Assembly (NCBI GenBank): GCA_003550625.1 | Contig: PUKU01000046.1 | Coordinates: 1 to 13,956, forward strand | Direction: 5' to 3' | Length of the DNA: 13,956 nt | Source: Candidatus Aenigmatarchaeota archaeon | GTDB taxonomy: Archaea; Aenigmatarchaeota; Aenigmatarchaeia; PWEA01 | Part shown: positions 1 through 6,987 of the stretch, in pieces | Numbering within the stretch: position 1 is the stretch's first letter | Layout: each line of letters begins with the position of its first letter | The notes under the pieces: model-generated | The model's database searches: none | Told to the model about the DNA's origin: nothing | What the model saw: the letters and a program-made list of their open reading frames with translations, nothing else | Translations under genes and position numbers: made by a program

Positions 1-11
1 AAGGGACAAGG

Positions 12-1805
12 GTGATTTCAATAGGTCTGAAAAAGAAGTTTTTCGATCTAGGAAGAAAGCTGAAGCCCAGGCGTGGTGCGCTAAGAGAGAAGCTGAAGGA
101 TAGGAAGAAAGGTCCGAAGGAGCTTGAGAAGAGTCTGGGAAACTTCTATGTCAGTGAACCGAAGCATCTTCTTGTTCTTCCCGAGGCCGAGGATGCCGAG
201 GACCTGGATGTACAGTATCCCTTACTTCAGCCATTTGCATATGCATCTGTTAGGTGGAGCGATGTTGAAAGTGAGCTGATATACAGGGTCATGGAGCCGA
301 AGCTAAACGAAGAAGAGGAGAAGGTCTACGAGGAGGTTACCGATGCTCTTATAGAGTTGGTCGATGTCAAGCTCTCTACGGTTAAGACGGAAGAAGAGGC
401 AATGGACTATCTGGAGGATAAGATAAAGAAGATACTCGAGGAGCTGGATATACACCTGTCAAAGTCCGAGTTCACAAAGGTAATGTACTACATATACAGG
501 AACTTCATAGGACTGAACAGAATAGAGCCTCTGATGCATGATCCCTATATAGAGGACATAGGATGCGATGGCACAGGGACACCACTGTATATAATACACA
601 AGAAGTTCGGTTCTCTCAAGACCAATATAGTCTTCGAGGAGGAGAGCGAGCTCAAGGAGTTCATTGTTAAACTCGCGGAGAGGTGTGGTAGGTACGTTTC
701 ATACGCCGAGCCCCTTCTCGATGGTAGCCTTCCCGACGGTTCCAGGGTCCAGGCAACCTATTCTGAGGACGTTTCGACCAAGGGACCGAACTTTTCAGTA
801 AGAAAGTTCACCGAGGAACCGTTTTCACCGACGGAGATGATAGACCTCGGAACTGCCAATCCGGAACTACTGGCATACCTCTGGTTATGTATAGAGAACG
901 GAGTTTCGGTTCTCATATGTGGAGGTGTGGCTTCGGGTAAAACTTCATTTCTCAATGCAGTCTCACTCTTCATACCGGAGCAAGATAAGATAGTTTCCAT
1001 AGAGGACACACGGGAGCTTAATCTTCCACATGAAAACTGGATACCTTCCCAGGTTCGAACAGGGTTTGGAATGTCCACAAGGGACGAAAAGAGCTACGGT
1101 GAGGTCGATATGTACGACCTTCTCAGGGCTTCTTTCAGACAGAATCCGGACTATGTTATAGTAGGTGAGGTACGTGGTGAAGAGGCCTACGTTATGTTTC
1201 AGGGTATGTCCAGTGGACATCCTGCAATATCAACTATGCATGCAGGCGGTGTCGATACGGTCATAAAGAGGCTACAGTCACCGCCTATAGAACTTCCACC
1301 GAGTCTCGTGGAGACACTGGACCTGGTTGTGAATATGATACATGCCAAGGGTGTCAGTGAGTCAGCAAGGAGGGTAAAAAACCTGGTGGAGGTAACCAAC
1401 GTAGAGAAGGAGACGGGAGAGGCCAATACAAACGAAATATTCTCGTGGCTTCCTGGAGAGGATAGGTTTGTGTTTCGTGAAAACTCCGACTATGTCTTGA
1501 CAAAGATAGCCAGGGACAAAGGTCTTGATGTAGATGATGTTAAGAATGAGGTAGAAACAAGAAAAGCACTTCTTGAGTGGCTCAAAGATAACAGTGTCAT
1601 GGACTGGAAGGACGTTTCCCGTATTATATCTGAATATCTCAGAAATCCCAAGAAGACACTGGAAAAGAGGGATATAGACAAGAAAGTTTACATAAGTCCG
1701 TCGTCATCTTTGGATACTGAATCTTCGGTCGCCGATAGATTGGACGGATCGAAGGAGAATAAAAAGACCGAATCCTCAGTTTCAGGCACCGAAGAGGACG
1801 GATGA
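12..1805 (+). CDS. Archaeal type II/IV secretion (pilus assembly) ATPase, GspE/VirB11 family
   Basis: Cytoplasmic hexameric ATPase expected to power pilin insertion through the membrane platform encoded at the other end of the window. Residues 171-187 (IEPLMHDPYIEDI then CDG) are the N-terminal signature of archaeal GspE-type ATPases. Walker A is GGVASGKT at 304-311 with K310. The Asp box is SIEDT around 329-333. The Walker B region is DYVIVGE at 380-386 with E386 as likely catalytic Glu, and the His box is GHPAISTMH at 402-410. The first ~40 residues are very basic. The last ~50 (548-597) are Ser/Glu/Lys-rich, look disordered and contain TESSV twice (569-573, 586-590). At 597 aa it is somewhat longer than archaellum ATPases as I recall them. 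The GTG start lies only 11 nt from the window edge with no upstream stop visible, so a longer N terminus cannot be excluded. ArlI itself is less likely because no archaellum genes are nearby. Family certain, exact system inferred. Confidence 0.95.
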   Translation: MISIGLKKKFFDLGRKLKPRRGALREKLKDRKKGPKELEKSLGNFYVSEPKHLLVLPEAEDAEDLDVQYPLLQPFAYASVRWSDVESELIYRVMEPKLNEEEEKVYEEVTDALIELVDVKLSTVKTEEEAMDYLEDKIKKILEELDIHLSKSEFTKVMYYIYRNFIGLNRIEPLMHDPYIEDIGCDGTGTPLYIIHKKFGSLKTNIVFEEESELKEFIVKLAERCGRYVSYAEPLLDGSLPDGSRVQATYSEDVSTKGPNFSVRKFTEEPFSPTEMIDLGTANPELLAYLWLCIENGVSVLICGGVASGKTSFLNAVSLFIPEQDKIVSIEDTRELNLPHENWIPSQVRTGFGMSTRDEKSYGEVDMYDLLRASFRQNPDYVIVGEVRGEEAYVMFQGMSSGHPAISTMHAGGVDTVIKRLQSPPIELPPSLVETLDLVVNMIHAKGVSESARRVKNLVEVTNVEKETGEANTNEIFSWLPGEDRFVFRENSDYVLTKIARDKGLDVDDVKNEVETRKALLEWLKDNSVMDWKDVSRIISEYLRNPKKTLEKRDIDKKVYISPSSSLDTESSVADRLDGSKENKKTESSVSGTEEDG

Positions 1806-1810
1806 CATTA

Positions 1811-1821
1811 TCTTTATAAAC
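1811..1821 (+). promoter_or_regulatory. TATA box before first pilin gene
   Basis: The element TTTATAAAC lies in the 45-nt gap after the ATPase stop. Its centre is about 25 nt before the ATG at 1842 and 34 nt before the ATG at 1851, the spacing expected for a leaderless or near-leaderless archaeal transcript. This suggests the pilins can be transcribed apart from the ATPase. Inferred from sequence only. Confidence 0.55.
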
Positions 1822-1832
1822 TGTAAATGTAA

Positions 1833-2351
1833 ATGTTTTTTATGGTAGTCATGAAAAAAGGTATTTCACCGCTTATTGCTGCCGTGATACTCATAGCCTT
1901 TGTAGTTGCAGTAGCTAGTGTGGTGGCTACTTTCTTCACTGATATAGCAGTAGACTGGGGCGAGGATATCGAAGGAGCTGCACCTGTTCAGTGTGGTATG
2001 ATGAGGATGGAGATAACCGATTTCAGTGCAGAGATTAACGGAGATAATAACGCTACCCTTTCCTTCCGGAGTATAGGATCCCACATGAACGGAGTAACGA
2101 TAAATATCTACAGCGACGCCGTCTACGCAGGTTCCCTTGAGTGGGACCCCGATGAAGAAGAAAGTCCGGAGCCATTTGACGATGGGCCCATAGAAGAGGG
2201 AATGACCGTTACAGTGGATCTCACAGAACATGTGATCGACTCCGAGGATGTTGAAAATATCCAGGACGACGATGTGATCGAGATAGTTTCCCTTGACTGT
2301 ACTGGTGTAATGACGGAGCACACAGTTCACGAAGACGATATCACACAGTAA
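1833..2351 (+). CDS. Two-cysteine archaeal type IV pilin
   Basis: Secreted pilin subunit. The class III signal is KKG|ISPLIAAV (Gly10 at position -1 if the first ATG is used), followed by a ~25-residue hydrophobic helix that anchors the prepilin and packs in the filament core. Three in-frame ATGs exist (1833, 1842, 1851). The last gives the usual short MKKG leader, and the TATA box spacing favours 1842 or 1851 over 1833, so I expect the real start downstream of the ORF's first ATG. C54 falls at mature position 44, and C156 near the C terminus is its likely disulfide partner. The globular part is very acidic, with several Asp/Glu runs. It is closely similar in its first 13 mature residues to the pilin at 11484-12002 and belongs to the same paralogue set as 2376-2837 and 4039-4479. 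It may be a major or alternative shaft subunit. Confidence 0.88.
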   Translation: MFFMVVMKKGISPLIAAVILIAFVVAVASVVATFFTDIAVDWGEDIEGAAPVQCGMMRMEITDFSAEINGDNNATLSFRSIGSHMNGVTINIYSDAVYAGSLEWDPDEEESPEPFDDGPIEEGMTVTVDLTEHVIDSEDVENIQDDDVIEIVSLDCTGVMTEHTVHEDDITQ

Positions 2352-2375
2352 GGCAGCTTTTACAGGTTGATCTAA

Positions 2376-2837
2376 ATGAAAGATAAGGGTTTATCTCCAC
2401 TTATTGCTATGGTTGTGCTTGTAGCCCTGGTAATGAGCCTGGCAGTAGTCATAAGTGGATTTCTCGGCGACTTTGTAGGCGAAAGAGAGCATAAGGCGAG
2501 AGAGGACGCCGAGCGTACGCTCGACTGCACTGAGATGAGTATGGAGATACGTGAGGATTCTATAAACATGAACGACGATCTGACATTTCTTCTTACGAGT
2601 AGGAACAGCTTTCCGGTTAGGGGACTGAGGATCATTACATACGACGACGATGGATCCGTAGAGAATGACATGAACCCAGAACCAGATGTCATCGAGGCCT
2701 TGACCACCAAGGAAATTCTAGTCAACGAGACAGTCGATGATCCGAGCATGATACAGGTCCGTAACAAGTACTGTCCCAACTTTGAGGTCACGGTTGAAAA
2801 GGACTGGCGCGACGAGTGGGTTGTAGGCGGATATTAG
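2376..2837 (+). CDS. Two-cysteine archaeal type IV pilin
   Basis: 153-aa pilin with leader MKDKG|LSPLIAMVV (cut after Gly5), a single N-terminal hydrophobic helix to about residue 34, then an acidic globular domain. C51 (mature 46) follows the helix and C133 (in KYCPNF) lies near the C terminus, matching the other three members of the family here. The central part contains the LTSRNSFPVRGLRIITYDDDG region, which aligns in pattern with the NRAPEELSDIRFVVYDDDG region of the 11484-12002 pilin. It starts 24 nt after the preceding pilin gene, with an imperfect SD (AGGTTGAT) before the ATG, so it is probably cotranscribed with it. It ends 9 nt from the stop of the convergent LamG-pilin gene. Role: shaft or minor pilin; which one cannot be told from sequence. 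Confidence 0.88.
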   Translation: MKDKGLSPLIAMVVLVALVMSLAVVISGFLGDFVGEREHKAREDAERTLDCTEMSMEIREDSINMNDDLTFLLTSRNSFPVRGLRIITYDDDGSVENDMNPEPDVIEALTTKEILVNETVDDPSMIQVRNKYCPNFEVTVEKDWRDEWVVGGY

Positions 2838-2846
2838 CTGGTATGA

Positions 2847-4007
2847 TTAGATTCTTTTTATTTCTATGTTGAACCCGTCTTCGTAGCCCAGATTTCTCAC
2901 CAGTAGGTTGTGTGTACCTCTGGTTAGTTCAAGTGGTTCCGTTATGTTTGTATTTTTCGTTGATATTTTTATTTTGACCTCTTTAACTTCACCGACATTT
3001 CCTCTTCTCGATATTTCTTCTATTTCGGATTCTTCCAGTGCGTGGTTGTAAATACGGACATCGCTCATCAGACCGTCGAACGGGTAGTAGTCAAGGTCAC
3101 GTATTGATTCTGGGACCCAGCCTACTGTCCTGTTTCCTGTGTCCATCTCCGGTGCCTCACTGGCACTTTTTGTAGCATCCTTTTCACCGTCTATGAATAT
3201 AGCCAGTTCTTCCCTTGACAGGTCCAGCTTCATGGCTATGTGTGTCCACTTGTTTGGATCTACAGTTGACTCGGAAACTATCTCTACTACAGAGGATCCT
3301 ATACCAATATCACCGCTCTTTTCGTATCCACCCGAGACATATAAATCACCTTCTTCCGAAGTTAACATCAGACCGTAGTTTGATTCTGAAGATACTATGG
3401 CCTGGTAGCCATCAAAATCATCTACCCCTGGCTTCACAAAAGCTGATACTGTGAACTCCTCCTGGTGGAGTGACTCGTCGCTCCCGACGTTTATGTGGCT
3501 ACCTTCACCACAGAATGAAACCACGTTTCCGTATATGTCCTCGGTCCATTCCGTATCGTTTACGAATAGTCCGTGGTTTTCGTACCGGCTGCAGTCTGCT
3601 GTGGTGTTACCACTACCTTCTCTGAACCTCAGATCAAGAACCCTTCCATCACCGAATGTCCTTGTCAATATGCCGTTATCATTTCGGCACAGTGCAGATG
3701 GAAGGAACTGTGTATCCATTTCATATTCAAAGTTAACTGTGTTGTCCTCTTCGTTTATGGAGTATTTACCGTCCGTCACGCCCAGGGTTATCGTTCTTGA
3801 AACACCTTCATCGCCCAGGCGAACGGTTTCAATTGTACTTTCGATGAGATCTAGATTTCCACGGGCCTCGTCAAAAACCATGTTCTCCCTGCTTCTTTCG
3901 AGTGCAGGCATGCCTATGTTCAGTACTATCCCGACACCTACCATTGATATAACTAGGACAAAAACTGCTGATAGTATGGGGTTTATGCCCTTTTTCTTTT
4001 TTAACAT
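2847..4007 (-). CDS. Pilin-LamG fusion: type IV pilin with lectin-like jelly-roll domain
   Basis: 386-aa protein with leader MLKKKKG|INPILSAVF (cut after Gly7) and a hydrophobic helix to about residue 33. Residues 34-75 (PALERSRENMVFDEARG onward) resemble a stalk found in archaeal minor pilins, as I recall them. Residues about 125-336 form a Laminin_G_3/concanavalin A-like jelly roll: LDLRFREGSGNTTADCS at the start, FTVSAFVKP at 185-193, NKWTHIAMKL at 252-261, LAIFIDGE at 268-275 and FDGLMSDVRIYNHAL at 310-324. C139 and C166 could form a disulfide. A short beta-rich tail (340-386) follows. Such domains bind carbohydrate or protein ligands, so this is probably a pilus-displayed adhesin or tip subunit. 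It is last in the minus-strand block, 31 nt after the preceding pilin, with no clear SD. Confidence 0.9.
   Translation of the reverse strand: MLKKKKGINPILSAVFVLVISMVGVGIVLNIGMPALERSRENMVFDEARGNLDLIESTIETVRLGDEGVSRTITLGVTDGKYSINEEDNTVNFEYEMDTQFLPSALCRNDNGILTRTFGDGRVLDLRFREGSGNTTADCSRYENHGLFVNDTEWTEDIYGNVVSFCGEGSHINVGSDESLHQEEFTVSAFVKPGVDDFDGYQAIVSSESNYGLMLTSEEGDLYVSGGYEKSGDIGIGSSVVEIVSESTVDPNKWTHIAMKLDLSREELAIFIDGEKDATKSASEAPEMDTGNRTVGWVPESIRDLDYYPFDGLMSDVRIYNHALEESEIEEISRRGNVGEVKEVKIKISTKNTNITEPLELTRGTHNLLVRNLGYEDGFNIEIKRI
2855..2863 (+). terminator. T-rich tract, possible terminator of the plus-strand pilin operon
   Basis: Plus strand reads CTTTTTATTTC some 18-26 nt past the stop of the second pilin gene, inside the 3' end of the convergent gene. 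Archaeal termination often uses such T tracts without a hairpin. Weak evidence on its own. Confidence 0.35.
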
Positions 4008-4038
4008 TTTACCATTGTCTCGCCGGATACTGTTGGTT

Positions 4039-4479
4039 CTAACAGGAAAGTTCGTCCTCGTCTAAAATCCTCCTTGTTGCAGCTGGACATGTTTCAGAGA
4101 AAAATCTGCCTTCCTCTGCTCCACCGTGTTCAAATGATTCATTCACAAACCTTCTGGATCCATCCGGAGGCAGTATTTCTTCGCTTCCGTGGAAGGTGTA
4201 TGTGTGGTAGCTTCCTCCGTGTAGGACCTGAAGACGGAAGTCCGTGAGTTCCTGGAAACCTGTGTTCATGACCTCCAGCTCTATTCCGTCTGTGCAGTTG
4301 ACCTTCTTTACGGATATTCCAGCTCTCGTGCAGTCTGCCTTTTCCAATGACTTATCTGTAGCCGTTTCTGTCTGTTCTTCTGCGAAGTCGAGTATGACAG
4401 GACCTACCATTGCGGTTACGGCTACGACTATGCCTACCAGTAGGAGTGCACCTAGAAGAGGAGATAATCCCTTGCTCAT
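4039..4479 (-). CDS. Two-cysteine archaeal type IV pilin
   Basis: 146-aa pilin with a minimal leader MSKG|LSPLLGALLLV (cut after Gly4) and hydrophobic helix to about residue 32. Cysteines are C50 (mature 46, conserved in the family), C62, C131 (in ETCPAA) and C146 at the very end, so two disulfides are possible. C50 with C131 matches the pair in the other three paralogues, while C62/C146 is unique here. It has its own TATA box, with the ATG about 25 nt downstream and no SD, suggesting a leaderless transcript independent of the minor pilin genes before it. The LamG pilin follows after 31 nt and may be on the same transcript, so this subunit could be the partner shaft for that lectin-bearing pilin (inference). 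Confidence 0.88.
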   Translation of the reverse strand: MSKGLSPLLGALLLVGIVVAVTAMVGPVILDFAEEQTETATDKSLEKADCTRAGISVKKVNCTDGIELEVMNTGFQELTDFRLQVLHGGSYHTYTFHGSEEILPPDGSRRFVNESFEHGGAEEGRFFSETCPAATRRILDEDELSC

Positions 4480-4498
4480 ACTGTATCTTAATTTTCGC

Positions 4499-4508
4499 TT
4501 ATATTAAA
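4499..4508 (-). promoter_or_regulatory. TATA box for the 4479-4039 pilin (leaderless promoter)
   Basis: Minus strand reads TTTAATATAAGC, centred about 24-25 nt before the ATG at 4479, in a 44-nt AT-rich gap. The spacing predicts transcription starting at or next to the ATG, consistent with the lack of an SD. It would uncouple the last two pilin genes from the upstream operon. Confidence 0.55.
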
Positions 4509-4523
4509 TTGTTTCGAACTGAT

Positions 4524-5162
4524 CTACTGTATCTGTTTCGACCATGCTGTGTTTTCCCTTGTGAGTTCTGTAGTGCCTAAATCAAGCTCTATGCGATAAA
4601 AGACCGAGCTGTGGTTTCCACCCTCACCCAACGGACCGCCGTACGTTCTGGTGTAATCGATATCCTTCTCCGGGTCTGAGTATGATAACTCTACAGTGTA
4701 ATCATCTTCGACACCATCAATTTCTACAAGGCAACTGTCGCCGTGTCCCAGGTTAGAATCACATACACTGCCGTTTATTTCAACATCCGTCATTGTTCTC
4801 CCCATCAGGTTAATTACTCCGGACTTTAACATGGTTTCGTTGTGATGTACTGTTAGGGACAAGATGTAGTTCATCTCTCTACCGCGGGATCTTCCTCTTG
4901 TGAACTCCAAGAACTCCGTAGTTCTTTCTGCTATGTTTTGGTAGCTGGCCTCCGAAGAGGCAGCAGTTTGGTAGGTTTCCATAATCCCTCTGTCGATGCT
5001 TGTAAGAATCCTTGTTCCTTCTATACCTGTCGTGAGTGTTCTCCGCTGGAGGGCTGTTTCAAAGTCCGCTGTTATACTTATTATCGAGATTCCAAGGGCC
5101 AGTATTACCCCGATTATTACTATTACCTGTCCCTTGGACCCGAGTTTTATTTGTTCATTCAT
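4524..5162 (-). CDS. Minor pilin-like protein (KG|QVIVIIG type)
   Basis: 212-aa protein with leader ending KLGSKG|QVIVIIGVIL (cut after Gly11) and a single hydrophobic helix about 12-31, then a helical stalk and a beta-rich domain. Residues 59-75 carry GIM-x2-Y-x5-SE-x2-YQ, aligned exactly with residues 58-74 of the minor pilin at 6413-6973. C134 and C144 may close a small loop. Start chosen because the ATG overlaps the preceding stop as ATGA and follows a good SD (GGGTGGAA) about 5 nt upstream. It is in the overlapping minor-pilin run, so the products are probably made in fixed ratio and may form a priming or tip complex. I do not recognise a named family beyond archaeal class III signal proteins. 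Confidence 0.82.
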   Translation of the reverse strand: MNEQIKLGSKGQVIVIIGVILALGISIISITADFETALQRRTLTTGIEGTRILTSIDRGIMETYQTAASSEASYQNIAERTTEFLEFTRGRSRGREMNYILSLTVHHNETMLKSGVINLMGRTMTDVEINGSVCDSNLGHGDSCLVEIDGVEDDYTVELSYSDPEKDIDYTRTYGGPLGEGGNHSSVFYRIELDLGTTELTRENTAWSKQIQ

Positions 5163-5548
5163 TTATTCCACCCGTATGCTACGATCTCAGAAGGTCCTTC
5201 AGATGAAGCGACGAAGTATCCTGAGCTTGCTACGGGTCTGTCTTCGGGTATACCATCTCTTTCATCGCATCCGTTGTCACAGATTATCAACCTATAACCC
5301 ATTCCTCCTGGAACACAGTCTCCGAACTCATCTTCCAGTGGACCAGCCTCCTCAACACCGTCCAGCTTTGAATGTATTTCCAGGTACCACAGGCAGTCCT
5401 CGAGTCTCCTGTTGATCTCATCTTCCTGGAAGGACGGTAGATCAACTGGATCAGAGTAGAAAAATGCCACGGCTATAAGAACAACCATGGCTGCTATGAA
5501 GGCCTCCATGGTGAAAAGACCTCCCTTTTCGTTCTTGTGGATTACCAC
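5159..5548 (-). CDS. Small minor pilin-like protein with E5-type N terminus
   Basis: 129-aa protein. After the basic leader the sequence is EKGG|LFTMEAFIAAMVVLIAVAFF; cutting after Gly10 puts Glu at mature position 5, as in bacterial type IV pilins, where E5 pairs with the neighbouring N terminus during assembly. Four cysteines (in EDCLWY, GDCVPG and IICDNGC) could give two disulfides. The C terminus (SSGYFVASSEG to IVAYGWNK) looks like a final beta hairpin of archaeal minor pilins. The GTG start overlaps the stop of the gene before by 7 nt, and the stop overlaps the next ATG by 4 nt, so translation is probably coupled on both sides. A GAGGGTTG element before the GTG may act as SD. Likely a minor pilin in the initiation or tip complex. 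Confidence 0.8.
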   Translation of the reverse strand: MVIHKNEKGGLFTMEAFIAAMVVLIAVAFFYSDPVDLPSFQEDEINRRLEDCLWYLEIHSKLDGVEEAGPLEDEFGDCVPGGMGYRLIICDNGCDERDGIPEDRPVASSGYFVASSEGPSEIVAYGWNK

Positions 5549-6378
5549 ACCGCAACCCTCGGTTCGATTTTTTCTATGCTACCGTTTTTGTCCTGTACAA
5601 GTGTACTCCTGGAATAGATCTCAACGTCCGTGTTCGGAGGTATAGGCTCTCCCTGGGAAAACTCCACCAGTCCGGTTTCGAAGGATATGTTAAAACCTCC
5701 ATCGAAACTGTACTTTTCTCTCAGATCTTCGATGAACATATCCTCAACCATCTGCGCCTTGTACCTTAGAACGGAATCCCTTTCCACCTCCGAAAATATT
5801 GTTATGTTAGCAGGCACGTCCTCGGGGTCTCCGATTCCTTCATCGTATTCTACACTGGTCGTGTTGTCCTGTGAGTAGTACACTTCTATGTTTTTACTTT
5901 CTCCTTCATCGATACTCAGTTCAAATACGAGGTCGAACTTCTCAAGAAAGCCGTTGTCCTCAACCTCGTTTTCTATGTTGTGCTGTAGTGCGCTCCCTTC
6001 CTCGTAAACTACAACTGATTCGGTCCATGCATGGGGGACTCCATCTGTTTCTCCTGGTTCGATGGTTACTGAGAGAACATGGTCACCGCTCACGGCTTCG
6101 TCAGGTTCTATGTGTATCGGGACCTTCCATATATTTCCACCTGTACTCGGTCTCGTGGTCCTGCCCTTCCAGTGCCAGTTTGAAGGTACTCCCTCCTGGG
6201 AGAATACAGTGTCCCATAGTCCTATAGCCTGGGTTCTGAGTTCTGCGCTATCTATGGCCTGACGAGGGGCCGAGTAGTAGCCAGAGACGTGTGACAGTGT
6301 AAAGGCGAATACTACAATCACTAAACCGACTGCAACAGCAAAGTCTATCTGGTTTATGCCTTTATGGACCATACGCAT
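5542..6378 (-). CDS. Minor pilin-like protein with D5 N terminus
   Basis: 278-aa protein with leader MRMVHKG|INQIDFAVAVGLVIVVFAF (cut after Gly7). Asp sits at mature position 5, where bacterial pilins have Glu. After the helix (8-28) comes a large acidic domain containing SQEGVPSNWHW around 60-70, a motif type I associate with archaeal minor pilins, and several potential N-glycosylation sequons. The C terminus ends in RVAVW, echoing the beta-strand ending of the following gene product. A GAGGT SD lies about 9-10 nt before the ATG at 6378; a second in-frame ATG two codons later is less likely on spacing. It is coupled to the next gene by a 7-nt overlap. Probable minor pilin; the specific role is unknown. 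Confidence 0.82.
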   Translation of the reverse strand: MRMVHKGINQIDFAVAVGLVIVVFAFTLSHVSGYYSAPRQAIDSAELRTQAIGLWDTVFSQEGVPSNWHWKGRTTRPSTGGNIWKVPIHIEPDEAVSGDHVLSVTIEPGETDGVPHAWTESVVVYEEGSALQHNIENEVEDNGFLEKFDLVFELSIDEGESKNIEVYYSQDNTTSVEYDEGIGDPEDVPANITIFSEVERDSVLRYKAQMVEDMFIEDLREKYSFDGGFNISFETGLVEFSQGEPIPPNTDVEIYSRSTLVQDKNGSIEKIEPRVAVW

Positions 6379-6412
6379 AGTTGTGATACCTCATAATAAA
6401 TAATTTTCAAGG

Positions 6413-6973
6413 TTATAGTCCGGTCATCTTAACTCTGTCGATCGGTTCCCCTTCTTCGACTTCTCTTATATATTCCAGTCTTATCCTTTCCGGGTTGTGG
6501 GCATTTCCTTCTAGCTCCAGTTCGATGTTGTAGATGTGGTGCACATGTGTATTTTGCGGAAATCCGGATATTTCGACTATTACACCTGCAGTGGGTCTCC
6601 TTGAACCAACTATATCGATATCATGATGTGGCTCAAGGTCGACGTCTATCCAGTGTTCTGCGGAGGAGTTTAGTCTTATATTGTAACTCCTTCCTGCTAT
6701 GTTGTCCGGTACCTTTATCTCGGTGGATGCGAGGATCATGGACTCTTCTTCCTGGTACATCTTCTCCGAGCCCCTGTATTCGGAGTACATGTCCATTATT
6801 CCCTTTCCTATATATTCTGATATCGAAACTGCCTCTGCCCTTTGGGACTCTACGGTGATATCTATGTAGTAATCGTGCACGGAGGTTGCTATGAGCGCTA
6901 GGATGAGAAAGGCTATTGCCAGTGCTATTACATGGGAAAAGTAGTCCGACATGCCCTTTTTCTGATCAAACAT
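6413..6973 (-). CDS. Minor pilin-like protein (KG|MSDYFS type)
   Basis: 186-aa protein with leader MFDQKKG|MSDYFSHVIALAIAFLI (cut after Gly7), a single hydrophobic helix to about residue 31, then a helical stalk with GIM-x2-Y-x5-SE-x2-YQ at 58-74 shared with the 4524-5162 product. This is followed by a beta-rich part including KVPDNIAGRSYNIRL (about 87-101), a pattern seen in archaeal minor pilins as I recall them. There are no cysteines, unlike the two-cysteine pilins. It begins 14 nt after the stop of the large adhesin, with AGGTAA as a weak SD, so it is likely on the adhesin transcript. Probable minor pilin linking adhesin and shaft expression; the function is inferred from context only. 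Confidence 0.82.
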   Translation of the reverse strand: MFDQKKGMSDYFSHVIALAIAFLILALIATSVHDYYIDITVESQRAEAVSISEYIGKGIMDMYSEYRGSEKMYQEEESMILASTEIKVPDNIAGRSYNIRLNSSAEHWIDVDLEPHHDIDIVGSRRPTAGVIVEISGFPQNTHVHHIYNIELELEGNAHNPERIRLEYIREVEEGEPIDRVKMTGL

Positions 6974-6987
6974 CTTATCTTTACCTG

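Noticed and set aside
1866..2330. 154-aa minus-strand open frame opposite the first pilin
   Set aside because: It lies wholly antisense to a clear pilin gene and has a Cys/His/Tyr-rich composition typical of shadow frames; no start signal.
12..2837. Archaellum (arl/fla) operon
   Set aside because: No ArlG, ArlF or ArlH-like genes, the platform is two separate TadC-size proteins rather than one long ArlJ, and the minor pilins do not look like archaellin genes.
3451..4065. 204-aa plus-strand open frame opposite the LamG pilin
   Set aside because: Antisense to a recognised two-domain gene; Ser/Pro/Leu-rich shadow with no domain and no SD or TATA box.
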